Shown: positions 54,396-62,990, counted from the stretch's first letter. The stretch: 64,000 bases of DNA from DATLWN01 sp964422615 (GCA_964422615.1 CAYRBJ010000003.1:1-64000); one strand, 5' to 3'. Translations and numbers: made by a program. Notes: generated by a model from the sequence alone, not told the origin.

Positions 54396-55613
54396 TCAGC
54401 TGGCGCTTGGTTCTTCCTCAGCAGTACCTTGCGGCAACAGGAGAACCTGATGGGTGCTCGTGCGGTTTCTGCCCTTGCGCTTGGCTTGGTACAGCGCGGT
54501 ATCGGCTCCCTCGACCAGGTGGGTAAGATTGGCATCAGAATTGGTACCGGATGGATCGAAGGCAGTTGCCCCCAGACTGACCGTGACTGAGATGCCACCA
54601 CATGCGGGGGCAAAGACAGTGGATTCGACGGCCGCTCTCAGTGCTTCGGCCACGATGTGTGCGCCGGCATCATCGGTATTGGGAAGCAGGATGCAGAATT
54701 CTTCGCCACCATAGCGTGCGAGAATGTCCTGCGTGCGCAACCGCGTGGTGAGGAGCCGGCTTAATTCAATAAGCACATCATCGCCGACAAGATGTCCATG
54801 ATGATCATTGATATGTTTGAAATGGTCCACATCAAGCATGATCAGGGCCAATGGGACCCCGTTGCGACGGGAAAAGGACAGTTCCTGGGCTGCGAGATTG
54901 AAGAATGCCCGGCGGTTTAGCAAACGGGTAAGCGGATCCGTGAGTGCCAGATGCTGGATTTCGCGATCGGCGCGTTCCTTGGTCATCAATATAAAACCGA
55001 GTGACCCCAGCGTTGTTGAGCCCATAACGCATATGTAGGCGGTGAGTTGAATCGGGTTAGGCATATAAGGAGAACGAACGTTGGCAAATTCAAAATGGCC
55101 GAAATGGGATGCAAGCCCGCGCAAGGCCAGCATGGGGAGCATAATCAGGGTCGCGGCGAAAAGCAGCTGCCAGGCATGACCCGAACGGGAATCGCTCTCT
55201 CTGTACAGGGCGATTGCCAACATCAGAAACTGCGTCCCGAAGATCAAGCTGCTGACCAGCAGGTGGTCACGCAGATCATCCGGAGCGAGGAGCGAAAAGA
55301 CCAGCATGGTCATCAGCACCGGCACCACACACTGCCAGCGTGGGCAGCTAAGGCCCCGGTATTCGTACACTGCTGCCAGTTCCAGCGAGATCGAAGCAGA
55401 GAAAAGGGTGTTCGCAAGGGTTATCGACACAATGTCCGGGATGGAGCCCCGTGCATTCACGCATATCCAACCGATTGAGAGCATGGCCATGGCAGCTCCC
55501 CACAGACGCAGTCCTTCGCGTTCGTATCTGGAGGCAACGGTGAACAGGCCGATTGACATCAGGGCGGAAATCAGCATCAGCGAGAAGAGAAGGGTATGGC
55601 TGTTCAGCATCAT
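54396..55613 (-). CDS. Membrane-anchored diguanylate cyclase (GGDEF)
   Basis: This is a protein of about 405 residues with seven hydrophobic segments followed by a GGDEF domain that makes cyclic di-GMP. The active site is R-Y-G-G-E-E-F, and an inhibitory I-site R-x-x-D (R-T-Q-D) stands five residues before it, so product inhibition is expected. D-P-L-T-x-L-x-N-R-R is also present. The frame is open to 55721. I chose 55613, where the first membrane helix begins (MMLNSHTLLFSL), with GAGGCG upstream. It is divergent from cfa. Confidence 0.92.
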   Translation of the reverse strand: MMLNSHTLLFSLMLISALMSIGLFTVASRYEREGLRLWGAAMAMLSIGWICVNARGSIPDIVSITLANTLFSASISLELAAVYEYRGLSCPRWQCVVPVLMTMLVFSLLAPDDLRDHLLVSSLIFGTQFLMLAIALYRESDSRSGHAWQLLFAATLIMLPMLALRGLASHFGHFEFANVRSPYMPNPIQLTAYICVMGSTTLGSLGFILMTKERADREIQHLALTDPLTRLLNRRAFFNLAAQELSFSRRNGVPLALIMLDVDHFKHINDHHGHLVGDDVLIELSRLLTTRLRTQDILARYGGEEFCILLPNTDDAGAHIVAEALRAAVESTVFAPACGGISVTVSLGATAFDPSGTNSDANLTHLVEGADTALYQAKRKGRNRTSTHQVLLLPQGTAEEEPSAS

Positions 55614-55779
55614 GATCGCCTCGGTGGTCGCCTCCTGAAACCCCTGTGTACCGATTTTCTGACTGCGGAATAGACCATGCATGGTTACGCAACTCATGGG
55701 ATCATTCAAGCGCGGGCTCACGTCCCATGGGAAAAAATCTGATTTTGATTCTTGTCGCTCTCATGGCCAATATATGCGG

Positions 55780-55786
55780 CTATACT
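55780..55786 (+). promoter_or_regulatory. Putative sigma-S-type -10 box before cfa
   Basis: CTATACT, the hallmark extended -10 of RpoS promoters, lies 74 bases before cfa's GTG. E. coli cfa also has an RpoS promoter. No good -35 box is present, as is usual for this class. Confidence 0.45.
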
Positions 55787-55859
55787 GAAACCCTGTAGCC
55801 GGAATGGAGTTAAGTCCTGGTGGGTCCGGCCCGGCCACGATCGAGACAGGAGGTTTGAG

Positions 55860-57053
55860 GTGTTTTGGGAGAAGAGGGTACAACAATTTGCCACGGCCAT
55901 GCGAGCCAAGAATGTTCCGGTTAAACTCCGCTTTTGGAATGGATCAGAAATCGAGCTTGGAAACAGCCCCCGCGTAACCATTTCCACATCCTCCGCGTCT
56001 GGTTTGCGGCATCTGCTCAGTCCCAGCCTGGACAGGCTCGGATATGCCTATGTTGAAGGTGAACTGGATGTTGACGGGCATGTCATGGATATCATCGATG
56101 TGGCAGCAAGGCTGTCCTCCCATGCCCATGAGGGTAAGAAATCCCGAAGTGTCCTGCGTCTGGCACGGCACAGCCGAAAACAGGATGCCGATGACATTGC
56201 GTACCATTACGATGTGTCCAACGACTTCTATGCCCTGTGGCTTGACCGCAACATGGTGTATTCCTGCGGGTATTTTCGGAACGAGCACGACAGTCTCGAT
56301 CTGGCCCAGGAACAGAAGATAGACCACATCCTGCGCAAGCTGCGATTGCGTCCTGGTGACAAGCTGCTTGATATCGGCTGCGGTTGGGGGGCGCTCGTCA
56401 TGCGCGCTGCCGAAAAATTCGGGGCCAGGGCGGTGGGCATCACCCTGTCGCAGAATCAATGCGACTTGGCCAACGAACGTATCCGCGAGCGCGGCTTGCA
56501 GGACCGATGCGAAGTGCGGATCCAGGATTACCGCGATGTCGGCGGACGGTTCGACCGTATCGCCAGCGTCGGTATGTTTGAGCACGTGGGACTGAAAAAT
56601 CTGCGCGCCTATTTTGACAAGGTGCATCATTTGTTGGAACCCGAGGGCGCGGCATTGATTCACGGTATTACATCAACGGATCCGGATTCAGCCGAAACCC
56701 CGTGGGGAGGTGGTGAATTCATTGACCGATACGTGTTCCCGAACGGAGAATTGCCGCATATCAGCCTGGTACTGAAAGAGATGGCGGCGGCGGGACTGGA
56801 ACCCGTGGATATGGAAAGCCTGCGCCGCCATTACGCCATGACACTCGGATACTGGGCCGAGCGTTTTGATGCGGCCGGCGACAGGATCAGACAGCTCGTG
56901 GATGAAAAAACCTATCGTATCTGGCGGGTATACCTTGCCGGTTGCTCCTACGGCTTCCAGCAGAATTGGATTTCGGTCCACCAGATTCTGGTGACCCATG
57001 GGCAAGGGGCACAGGCCATGCCGCTGACCCGGGAATACATGTACGAATTCTGA
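55860..57053 (+). CDS. cfa: Cyclopropane-fatty-acyl-phospholipid synthase
   Basis: Cfa methylenates unsaturated acyl chains of membrane phospholipids using SAM, a change linked to acid and stationary-phase survival. The 397-residue protein has an N-terminal lipid-binding region (Y-V-E-G-E-L-D-V-D-G), Y-H-Y-D-V-S-N-D-F-Y, Y-S-C-G-Y-F with the conserved Cys, SAM motif D-I-G-C-G-W-G-A-L and M-F-E-H-V-G. The GTG start at 55860 is six bases after AGGAGG. The frame is open 108 bases further, but that part does not look like Cfa. Confidence 0.95.
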   Translation: MFWEKRVQQFATAMRAKNVPVKLRFWNGSEIELGNSPRVTISTSSASGLRHLLSPSLDRLGYAYVEGELDVDGHVMDIIDVAARLSSHAHEGKKSRSVLRLARHSRKQDADDIAYHYDVSNDFYALWLDRNMVYSCGYFRNEHDSLDLAQEQKIDHILRKLRLRPGDKLLDIGCGWGALVMRAAEKFGARAVGITLSQNQCDLANERIRERGLQDRCEVRIQDYRDVGGRFDRIASVGMFEHVGLKNLRAYFDKVHHLLEPEGAALIHGITSTDPDSAETPWGGGEFIDRYVFPNGELPHISLVLKEMAAAGLEPVDMESLRRHYAMTLGYWAERFDAAGDRIRQLVDEKTYRIWRVYLAGCSYGFQQNWISVHQILVTHGQGAQAMPLTREYMYEF

Positions 57054-57082
57054 TCGTTCGGTCTGTGCATCAGGAGCCAGGG

Positions 57083-57544
57083 ATGGGAAGCATGGAACAC
57101 CGATTTGAACCTCACGCCTATATCGGACCGATTTTGCACGAATGCGTGCAATGGAAGCAGGAACATGCCGAATGGCTGCGCGATATTGACGCCTGGGACC
57201 GGGAACTGCGGAATCTGATGCTTCTGGTTTATGAACTGGACAAGACGCTGCCTTATGAAAGGAAAAGACTTACCCAGCACATGGAGGATATCCAGACCCA
57301 CCAGAAAATGCTGAACGAGCACGAAGGCTCATTAAGCCAGTATGCGGATCGTCTGGCTCATGGTGGAGATAGCGAAACGCAGGAATCGCTTTCTTCGAAA
57401 GTGAATGAAGTCCATTCCAGACAGCGGTACCGGCATGAAAGGGTGAAAGATGCACACCTGTCATTGCGCCAGCGGCATCATCAGGCCATGACACAGGCCA
57501 GGAATCTGATGGATCAATTCTGCAAAAAGATCGATCAGTCTTAA
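57083..57544 (+). CDS. Hypothetical helical protein
   Basis: This 153-residue cytoplasmic protein has long amphipathic helices rich in His, Glu, Gln, Arg and Leu, including a probable coiled coil (about 55-140). There is no signal peptide and no catalytic motif. The ATG at 57083 follows CAGGAGCCAGGG. An in-frame extension overlaps cfa and is rejected. It lies 29 bp after cfa and may be co-transcribed. I do not recognise a family. Confidence 0.7.
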   Translation: MGSMEHRFEPHAYIGPILHECVQWKQEHAEWLRDIDAWDRELRNLMLLVYELDKTLPYERKRLTQHMEDIQTHQKMLNEHEGSLSQYADRLAHGGDSETQESLSSKVNEVHSRQRYRHERVKDAHLSLRQRHHQAMTQARNLMDQFCKKIDQS

Positions 57545-57590
57545 TTTACATTCCTTTACCCAAGTTAATCCCGCATTTACGGAATGGGCG

Positions 57591-57597
57591 CTATACT
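57591..57597 (+). promoter_or_regulatory. Putative sigma-S-type -10 box before the glycine-zipper lipoprotein
   Basis: A second CTATACT lies 64 bases before the ATG at 57661, identical to the box before cfa. No clear -35 box accompanies it. Confidence 0.4.
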
Positions 57598-57660
57598 ATG
57601 CGAATACAGATGCGTTCGTTGGCGAGGCGACCAACAGACAGATACAAGGAGATACCATCC

Positions 57661-58263
57661 ATGTCGATACGACGCGAACTTCCATTGTTTCTCCCTGAAT
57701 TTCCGTTTCTGCGTTTTTTGGCCTTGGGAGCGTTGCTTGCGCTCGCTGCCTGCGCCACCGAGCCCGCCCAGATCAGCCAAGCGCCTCAGCCGCAAGCGGT
57801 TCCTGCTGCACCGCGGCCTTCCACCCAAGTATATTTCTATCCGAAGCACGGCCAGAGCGCGGAACAGCAGGACCGTGACCGTTACGAATGTTACCTGTGG
57901 GCTATGAAACAGACCGGTTTCGATCCCAGCCAGCCGGATCTTGCGCCGCATCAACAGGTTCAAGTCACACCGGTACCGGCTCCCGGGCACAACACCGCCG
58001 TGGGGGCACTGACCGGCGCTGCCATCGGCGCCGTCGTATCCGGCGATGACAATCGGGCTGGCGGTGCCGCTATTGGCGCAATCACCGGGGCGATGATCGG
58101 CGCCATGTCCGATTCGGCCCGTCAGCAGCAGGCCCAGCAGCTGCAGGAAAGCTACAATAGGGCCGATGCCGATCAGCAAGCGCGCATTGATCGGCAGGCT
58201 TCGGAATATCGCCGCGCCATGGCCGCCTGCCTCGAGGGCCGCGGCTATTCGGTGAAAGAATAA
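57661..58263 (+). CDS. Glycine-zipper lipoprotein with YPKHGQS module
   Basis: This 200-residue envelope protein has lipobox L-A-A-C at about residue 31. A module follows beginning Y-F-Y-P-K-H-G-Q-S and running through R-Y-E-C-Y-L-W-A and T-G-F-D-P-S-Q. Next is a glycine-zipper stretch (A-V-G-A-L-T-G-A-A-I-G-A-V and repeats, about 117-160) like those that associate with membranes, and a Gln-rich helix. It ends R-A-M-A-A-C-L-E-G-R-G-Y-S-V-K-E. The module and the ending recur in the next gene. The ATG at 57661 follows AAGGAG. Confidence 0.8.
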   Translation: MSIRRELPLFLPEFPFLRFLALGALLALAACATEPAQISQAPQPQAVPAAPRPSTQVYFYPKHGQSAEQQDRDRYECYLWAMKQTGFDPSQPDLAPHQQVQVTPVPAPGHNTAVGALTGAAIGAVVSGDDNRAGGAAIGAITGAMIGAMSDSARQQQAQQLQESYNRADADQQARIDRQASEYRRAMAACLEGRGYSVKE

Positions 58264-58286
58264 TTTAGCAATAACGGGGGTTTACC

Positions 58287-59265
58287 ATGAATATGATGAA
58301 ATCGGTAACGCTCGCTTCGGTATTGATGTTACTGATGCCGCTATCGGTCGCGCCCGCCTGGGCTGAAGACGGGCATGGTCACGGCGACCATGGACATGGC
58401 TTTTATTCGCAAAGCCATGATCGCGGCGGATTGATGGCGCAGAACCGTGATCGTGACGAGCGNNNNNNNNNNNNNNNNNNNNNNNNNNNNNNNNNNNNNN
58501 NNNNNNNNNNNNNNNNNNNNNNNNNNNNNNNNNNNNNNNNNNNNNNNNNNNNNNNNNNNNNNTGACGAGCGTAGAAATGTCCAGCAGCGTAGAAATGTCC
58601 AGCAGCGTAGAAATGTCGAACAGCGCCGCAATGTCGAACAGCGCCGCAATGTCAAGCGAAGCTTTCCTGGCGTACGTCGTGATAGGGATCGTGGTCGCCG
58701 ACCGGGCTACGTTCTGGACCGGCGCTACCACCACGACCACTACTATCCACCCCGCGGATATCACCTGCGGACGTTGCCGCGCGGCTATATGACGTTCCGG
58801 CATCATCACAGACGCTATTTCTACTGGGGTGGCGTCTGGTATCTCAACTCGGGGGCGGGCTTTATCGTGGCGGCGCCGCCGTTCGGTATGGTGGTGCCAG
58901 TCCTGCCGCCATATTACACAACGGTATGGGTGGGGGGCATCCCGTACTATTATGCCAATGGCGCGTATTATGTGTGGCAGCCAGCCCAACAGGGTTATGT
59001 GATCAGCGAGCCGCCTGCCGCATCCAACGTGGTTACAGAGCCGCAAGGCCCCGATCAGTTCTATGTCTATCCGAAGCAAGGGCAGAGCACAGCGCAGCAG
59101 GAGAAGGATCGCTACGAATGCCACCGCTGGGCGGTCGGGCAAACCGGCTTCGATCCAAGCCAGGCGGTTGGGAATCTGACGGATTCAGAGCTCACGTCAA
59201 AGCGGGCCGACTATCGCCGTGCCATCGAAGCCTGCCTCGACGCGCGGGGGTACAGCGTGAAATAG
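58287..59265 (+). CDS. DUF6515-like envelope protein with hexapeptide repeats, split by assembly gap
   Basis: This secreted protein has a signal peptide ending A-W-A and a His/Gly-rich segment, then Arg-rich repeats (R-R-N-V-Q/E-Q), a Tyr/His-rich central domain resembling DUF6515 (Y-F-Y-W-G-G-V-W-Y and Y-Y-A-N-G-A-Y-Y-V) and a C-terminal module shared with the upstream lipoprotein (Y-P-K-Q-G-Q-S). One hundred N interrupt it at 58463-58562. The two sides are in different frames only because the N length is arbitrary. Merging a nine-base overlap at the gap restores one frame of about 289 residues. Confidence 0.75.
58463..58562. other. Assembly gap of exactly 100 N
   Basis: The round length marks a placeholder of unknown true size. 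The nine bases before it (TGACGAGCG, 58454-58462) equal the nine after it (58563-58571), so the flanking contigs may simply overlap. Alternatively, tandem repeats may have been left out. Confidence 0.95.
58570..58653 (+). repeat. 18-bp tandem repeat coding R-R-N-V-Q/E-Q
   Basis: Four full 18-base units and a partial fifth start at 58570, 58588, 58606, 58624 and 58642. Units 1-3 use CGTAGA and later ones CGCCGC, with Gln changing to Glu at position 5. The repeat lies directly against the N gap, so the real copy number is unknown. Confidence 0.85.
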
Positions 59266-59387
59266 CAAGCTTCCGGTGCCGGCTGGCTGAGTGATTGATC
59301 GCCGGCCAGCCGCACGGCATTAATTGGTTCGATATTCTGCGCATGAACGATGTGTGGCGAATATATTATCCATTAGTTAATTAAGTT

Positions 59388-59416
59388 TTATCAATCAGTT
59401 ATATATGAAATATAAT
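59388..59416 (+). promoter_or_regulatory. Candidate promoter for egtBD, in an AT-rich palindromic region
   Basis: TTATCA (59388-59393) and TATAAT (59411-59416) are spaced by 17 bp. A 9-bp inverted repeat (59398-59406 and 59415-59423) overlaps the -10 box, so a repressor could bind there. The rest of the 290-bp gap after the previous gene holds a 7-bp GC-rich hairpin (59281-59311) and no coding frame. Confidence 0.5.
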
Positions 59417-59555
59417 ATATAACTTTAATATGAACGCCTGGTATTGGCGGTATATGATTCGATTCCGAAAGATCCGAAGGAGGGAAATGGCCACTTGACC
59501 ATGACACCCACAGCGGTTTGAGTGAGCAAGCGCGGCGGCTAGCCTGGGGGGTACA

Positions 59556-60824
59556 ATGGAAGCAGCGCAGGCTATCACCAGGCAATATATCACCATACGC
59601 GCACGCTCCGAACAATTGTGCGCACACCTACCTGCAGATGATTTCGGTCTGCAGGCCATGCCCGAGACGAGCCCGCTGAAATGGCATCTGGCCCATGTGT
59701 CCTGGTTCTTCGAGACCTTCATCCTGAAAGCATTCGATGCGGATTACCGTCCCTTCGACCCACTCTTCGAGATGCTGTTCAATTCCTATTACAACGGTGT
59801 CGGCCGCCCGTTTCCCCGCCCCATGCGCCATCTGCTGTCACGGCCGACGCTGGAAACCGTGTATGCCTACCGCCGGTATGTGGATGATGCCATGTACCCC
59901 ATCTTGGAAGGCGCGGATCCGGATGGGGAACTCGTGCGGCGTGCCGTCATTGGCCTGCACCATGAAATGCAGCATCAGGAGCTGATGCTGACCGACCTGA
60001 AATACAACCTGGCGGCCAATCCGCTGTATCCGGCCTATCATGATGCGCCCTTGGTGCCGGTGGAGGCCACGGCGATGCACTACCTGGGCTTCGAGGGCGG
60101 CATGACCGACATCGGTGCGACCGGCGATGAGCCATTCAGCTTCGACAACGAGCATCCAAGGCACCGCTTCTGGCTCGAGCCATATGAGCTGGCCAGCCGG
60201 CCGGTGACGAACGGTGAATATCTCGCCTTCATCGAGGATGGCGGTTACGAAGATCCGTTGCTGTGGCTCTCCGATGGCTGGGCAAGGCTACAAAGGGAAC
60301 GATGGACGCATCCGCTATACTGGCGCCTCATCGATGGTGAATGGTTCGAATTCACGCTGCATGGCCTGCAGCTGCTGGACGGCAACCGACCGGCGGTCCA
60401 TTTAAGTTATTACGAAGCAGAAGCCTATGCCCGCTGGCTGGGTGGGCGCCTGCCCACAGAACAGGAGTGGGAACACGCCGCGGCTTCCCGGTCACCTGAT
60501 ACCGGGCAGTACGTCCATGCGAACTGCCTGCATCCGGACGTGGGCCGTGAACAGGATGGCATCCGGGGCTTATACGGCGGCGTTTGGGAATGGACTGCCT
60601 CACCCTATGTCGCCTATCCCGGCTATCGCCCGGCTGCGGGGGCGATCGGAGAATACAACGGCAAGTTCATGTGCAACCAGCAGGTGCTGCGCGGCGGCTC
60701 GTGTGTGACACCACCGGGACATATGCGAGCAAGCTACCGCAACTTCTTCTATCCTCCTGATCGTTGGCAGTTCAGTGGCTTGCGTCTGGCGCGCGATGTC
60801 GGGAACAGGGGAGCGAGAACATGA
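59556..60824 (+). CDS. egtB: Ergothioneine biosynthesis protein EgtB
   Basis: EgtB is the iron-dependent sulfoxide synthase that joins a thiol donor to hercynine. The 422-residue protein has an N-terminal DinB-like domain with W-H-L-A-H-V-S-W-F-F-E-T-F and the iron-binding pattern L-H-H-E-M-Q-H-Q-E-L. A C-terminal FGE-sulfatase domain carries R-P-V-T-N-G-E-Y, R-L-P-T-E-Q-E-W-E and V-L-R-G-G-S-C-V-T-P. It is coupled to egtD by a four-base overlap. No egtC or egtA is present, so the cysteine-using or a variant two-gene pathway is likely. Confidence 0.93.
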   Translation: MEAAQAITRQYITIRARSEQLCAHLPADDFGLQAMPETSPLKWHLAHVSWFFETFILKAFDADYRPFDPLFEMLFNSYYNGVGRPFPRPMRHLLSRPTLETVYAYRRYVDDAMYPILEGADPDGELVRRAVIGLHHEMQHQELMLTDLKYNLAANPLYPAYHDAPLVPVEATAMHYLGFEGGMTDIGATGDEPFSFDNEHPRHRFWLEPYELASRPVTNGEYLAFIEDGGYEDPLLWLSDGWARLQRERWTHPLYWRLIDGEWFEFTLHGLQLLDGNRPAVHLSYYEAEAYARWLGGRLPTEQEWEHAAASRSPDTGQYVHANCLHPDVGREQDGIRGLYGGVWEWTASPYVAYPGYRPAAGAIGEYNGKFMCNQQVLRGGSCVTPPGHMRASYRNFFYPPDRWQFSGLRLARDVGNRGART

Positions 60825-61840
60825 CCACGCAGGCCGTATTACGAGCTTATGATGAGCGCCTCACCATCCACCATCTGCCTTCATCACCCATTGATGAACT
60901 GGCCGAGCTCACACAAGGGCTCTCCGCCACCCAGCCCTCGATCTCACCGCGCTTTTTCTACGACCAGCGTGGTTCCGAACTGTTCGACCGCATCACCCGT
61001 ACACCGGAATACTATCCCACCCGCACCGAGGCGCAGATTTTCACCCATTATCTCCCCGAGATGCTGGAAGCAGCATCGCATTGTTCATTGCTGCTGGAGC
61101 CCGGTAGTGGCAACTGTGAGAAGGCCGAGCGCTTCCTTGAAGCGGGGGAGATCACGCATTACGTGCCCATCGAGTTCTCGGCTGATTTTCTGATCGAGGC
61201 ATGCCAGGAGCTGCTTCGGCGCCATCCGGCATTGAATATCCATGCGGTGTGCGCCGATTTTACCTGCTGTGAGACGTTGCCGGATGCCATCCCTGAACGC
61301 AAGCGCATGTTGTTCTTCCCCGGATCAACGATCGGCAATTTCAGTCCAGACGAGGCTGCGGCGTTGCTGGGCCGTTTCCGGGCCATGGTTGGAGCGGGCG
61401 GTTATGCGCTGATCGGTGTCGATCTGCAGAAAGACACTGCGATACTCGATGCTGCCTATAACGACAATGCTGGCCTTACCGCCTTATTCAATCTCAATGC
61501 TCTGCATCATCTGAATGCACGCCTGGATTGCCATTTTACACCAGATGATTTCGTCCACCGCGCCTTCTACGACGAGGAGATGGGGCGGGTAGAGATGCAT
61601 CTTGATTGCTGCCGTGACACCATCGTGCATCTCGGAGATCGAGAAATCACCCTCCAAGCTGGGCAGAGCATCCATACCGAGAACTCATGGAAATACACCC
61701 TGGACAGTTTCCGTCAGCTGGCCGCAAGGGCTGGTTTTGAACCGGTTGATGTCTGGACCGATTCCCAGGGCTGGTACTCGGTCCACCTGTTGCAGGCCAC
61801 GCCTGGAAAGGCGTCCGCTACCAGCGGCCAGGAGGACTGA
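60821..61840 (+). CDS. egtD: L-histidine N-alpha-methyltransferase EgtD
   Basis: EgtD trimethylates histidine to hercynine, the first step of ergothioneine synthesis. The 339-residue protein has S-P-R-F-F-Y-D-Q-R-G-S-E-L-F-D, T-R-T-P-E-Y-Y-P-T-R-T-E, L-L-L-E-P-G-S-G-N and F-F-P-G-S-T-I-G-N-F, all characteristic. I used ATG 60821, which overlaps egtB. A longer in-frame start inside egtB is rejected. The length fits the family. Confidence 0.94.
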   Translation: MTTQAVLRAYDERLTIHHLPSSPIDELAELTQGLSATQPSISPRFFYDQRGSELFDRITRTPEYYPTRTEAQIFTHYLPEMLEAASHCSLLLEPGSGNCEKAERFLEAGEITHYVPIEFSADFLIEACQELLRRHPALNIHAVCADFTCCETLPDAIPERKRMLFFPGSTIGNFSPDEAAALLGRFRAMVGAGGYALIGVDLQKDTAILDAAYNDNAGLTALFNLNALHHLNARLDCHFTPDDFVHRAFYDEEMGRVEMHLDCCRDTIVHLGDREITLQAGQSIHTENSWKYTLDSFRQLAARAGFEPVDVWTDSQGWYSVHLLQATPGKASATSGQED

Positions 61841-61841
61841 T

Positions 61842-62339
61842 ATGCGACTGGATGGTTCATGCCACTGCGGGCAGGTGCGCTTTACGCTGCGTTCGGCTCA
61901 TCCCTATCCCTTCAACCTCTGTTATTGCTCGATCTGCCGCAAGACGGCCGGGGGCGGAGGCTATGCCATCAATCTCGGCGGTGATTACGACAGCATGCAC
62001 ATCGAGGGCGAGGAGCATGTCAGCGTTTATCAGGCCAGGATTACGGATCCCGATACCGGCAAGGCCACGATCAGCCCGGGGAAACGGCATTTCTGCCGTC
62101 ACTGCGGCAGCGCCCTGTGGGTATGGGATCCGCGCTGGCCGAAGCTTGTGCACCCGTTTGCCTCGGCCATCGACAGTGAGTTGCCGCAGGCCCCTGAGCG
62201 TACGCATCTGATGCTGGGTTCAAAGGCTGGGTGGGTGCCTGTACTGGCTGGTCCAAAGGATAAGCTGTTCGATGAATATCCCGAGGAATCGATCGCCGAC
62301 TGGCATCGTCGCTTGAGACTGGAAGATACTCAGGACTGA
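61842..62339 (+). CDS. GFA-family zinc protein
   Basis: This 165-residue protein of the CENP-V/GFA (glutathione-dependent formaldehyde-activating-like) fold has zinc cysteines in S-C-H-C-G-Q-V, C-Y-C-S-I-C-R and F-C-R-H-C-G-S-A-L. The family name overstates known activity, since most members are uncharacterised. The ATG at 61842 follows AGGAGG and lies one base after egtD's stop, so it is in the egt operon. A role in thiol or aldehyde handling with ergothioneine is possible but unproven. Confidence 0.85.
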   Translation: MRLDGSCHCGQVRFTLRSAHPYPFNLCYCSICRKTAGGGGYAINLGGDYDSMHIEGEEHVSVYQARITDPDTGKATISPGKRHFCRHCGSALWVWDPRWPKLVHPFASAIDSELPQAPERTHLMLGSKAGWVPVLAGPKDKLFDEYPEESIADWHRRLRLEDTQD

Positions 62340-62449
62340 CGAGCCTCGATATAGGCGCGCAGCGCCAGATAGAGACCGACCGGTTCCAGGAATAGCCGCA
62401 GCAAAAGTCCAATGAACGGCATTCCCCATTCCAGCCAGCGCAGCCGCAT
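62330..62449 (-). CDS. 39-residue small membrane-type protein
   Basis: This convergent frame overlaps the end of the GFA gene by ten bases. It codes M-R-L-R-W-L-E-W-G, then a hydrophobic stretch (MPFIGLLLRLFLEPVGLYLAL) and R-A-Y-I-E-A-R-Q-S. A GGGGGAAAA site sits before the ATG. The pattern of aromatic and basic ends fits a membrane-associated peptide. Support is limited to composition and ribosome site. Confidence 0.5.
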   Translation of the reverse strand: MRLRWLEWGMPFIGLLLRLFLEPVGLYLALRAYIEARQS

Positions 62450-62561
62450 TTTTCCCCCTGTGCAAGCGCAAGAATCAATGCATTATACGTCAGTGCGAGT
62501 CCGAACGGGTGCGGTGAGCAGCACGCTGCACCGCCGATGCTTCAAGACAAGGAGGAAGAGT

Positions 62562-62990
62562 ATGTTGACCAAGCGCATGATGACCTATCTGGGACTGGGC
62601 CTGTGGCTTATGGGGGTGGCGATTCCGGTCGCGTCGGCAGGGCCGCTGGAGCAGAGTATTCAACATGGCAAACAGCTGTTCACAACGGCCCATTTCGGTG
62701 GCAATGGCCGCACCTGCAACTCCTGCCACCGCGGTGAGGGCAAGGCGGAAGGACAGCTGCCCAACGGTAAGTCTATTCCTAGCCTGAGCAATGCGGCGAC
62801 GATCTTCCCGCGCTACAGCAGGGGGGCGAATAAGGTGATCACGCTGCCGCAACAGGTGCACCGTTGCATCATGAATGCTCTGCAAGGTATGCCACCGGCT
62901 TATGACAGCGCTGCCATCACGGATCTGGTCAGCTATGTAACCTCATTGTCCCAAGGCAAACGCATAGACATGGGTGGTGCTCCGCAATAA
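62562..62990 (+). CDS. Periplasmic c-type cytochrome
   Basis: This 142-residue protein has a signal peptide (likely cut at A-S-A-G) and one heme motif C-N-S-C-H at about residues 53-57. M-P-P-A-Y near residue 111 probably supplies the axial Met, in a class I cytochrome c fold. GGAGGA precedes the ATG at 62562. It stands alone between small convergent genes, so its redox partner is not indicated. Confidence 0.88.
   Translation: MLTKRMMTYLGLGLWLMGVAIPVASAGPLEQSIQHGKQLFTTAHFGGNGRTCNSCHRGEGKAEGQLPNGKSIPSLSNAATIFPRYSRGANKVITLPQQVHRCIMNALQGMPPAYDSAAITDLVSYVTSLSQGKRIDMGGAPQ

Noticed and set aside
58570..58653. Possible CRISPR-like repeat
   Set aside because: The 18-bp units are directly adjacent without spacers and code a protein hexapeptide in frame.
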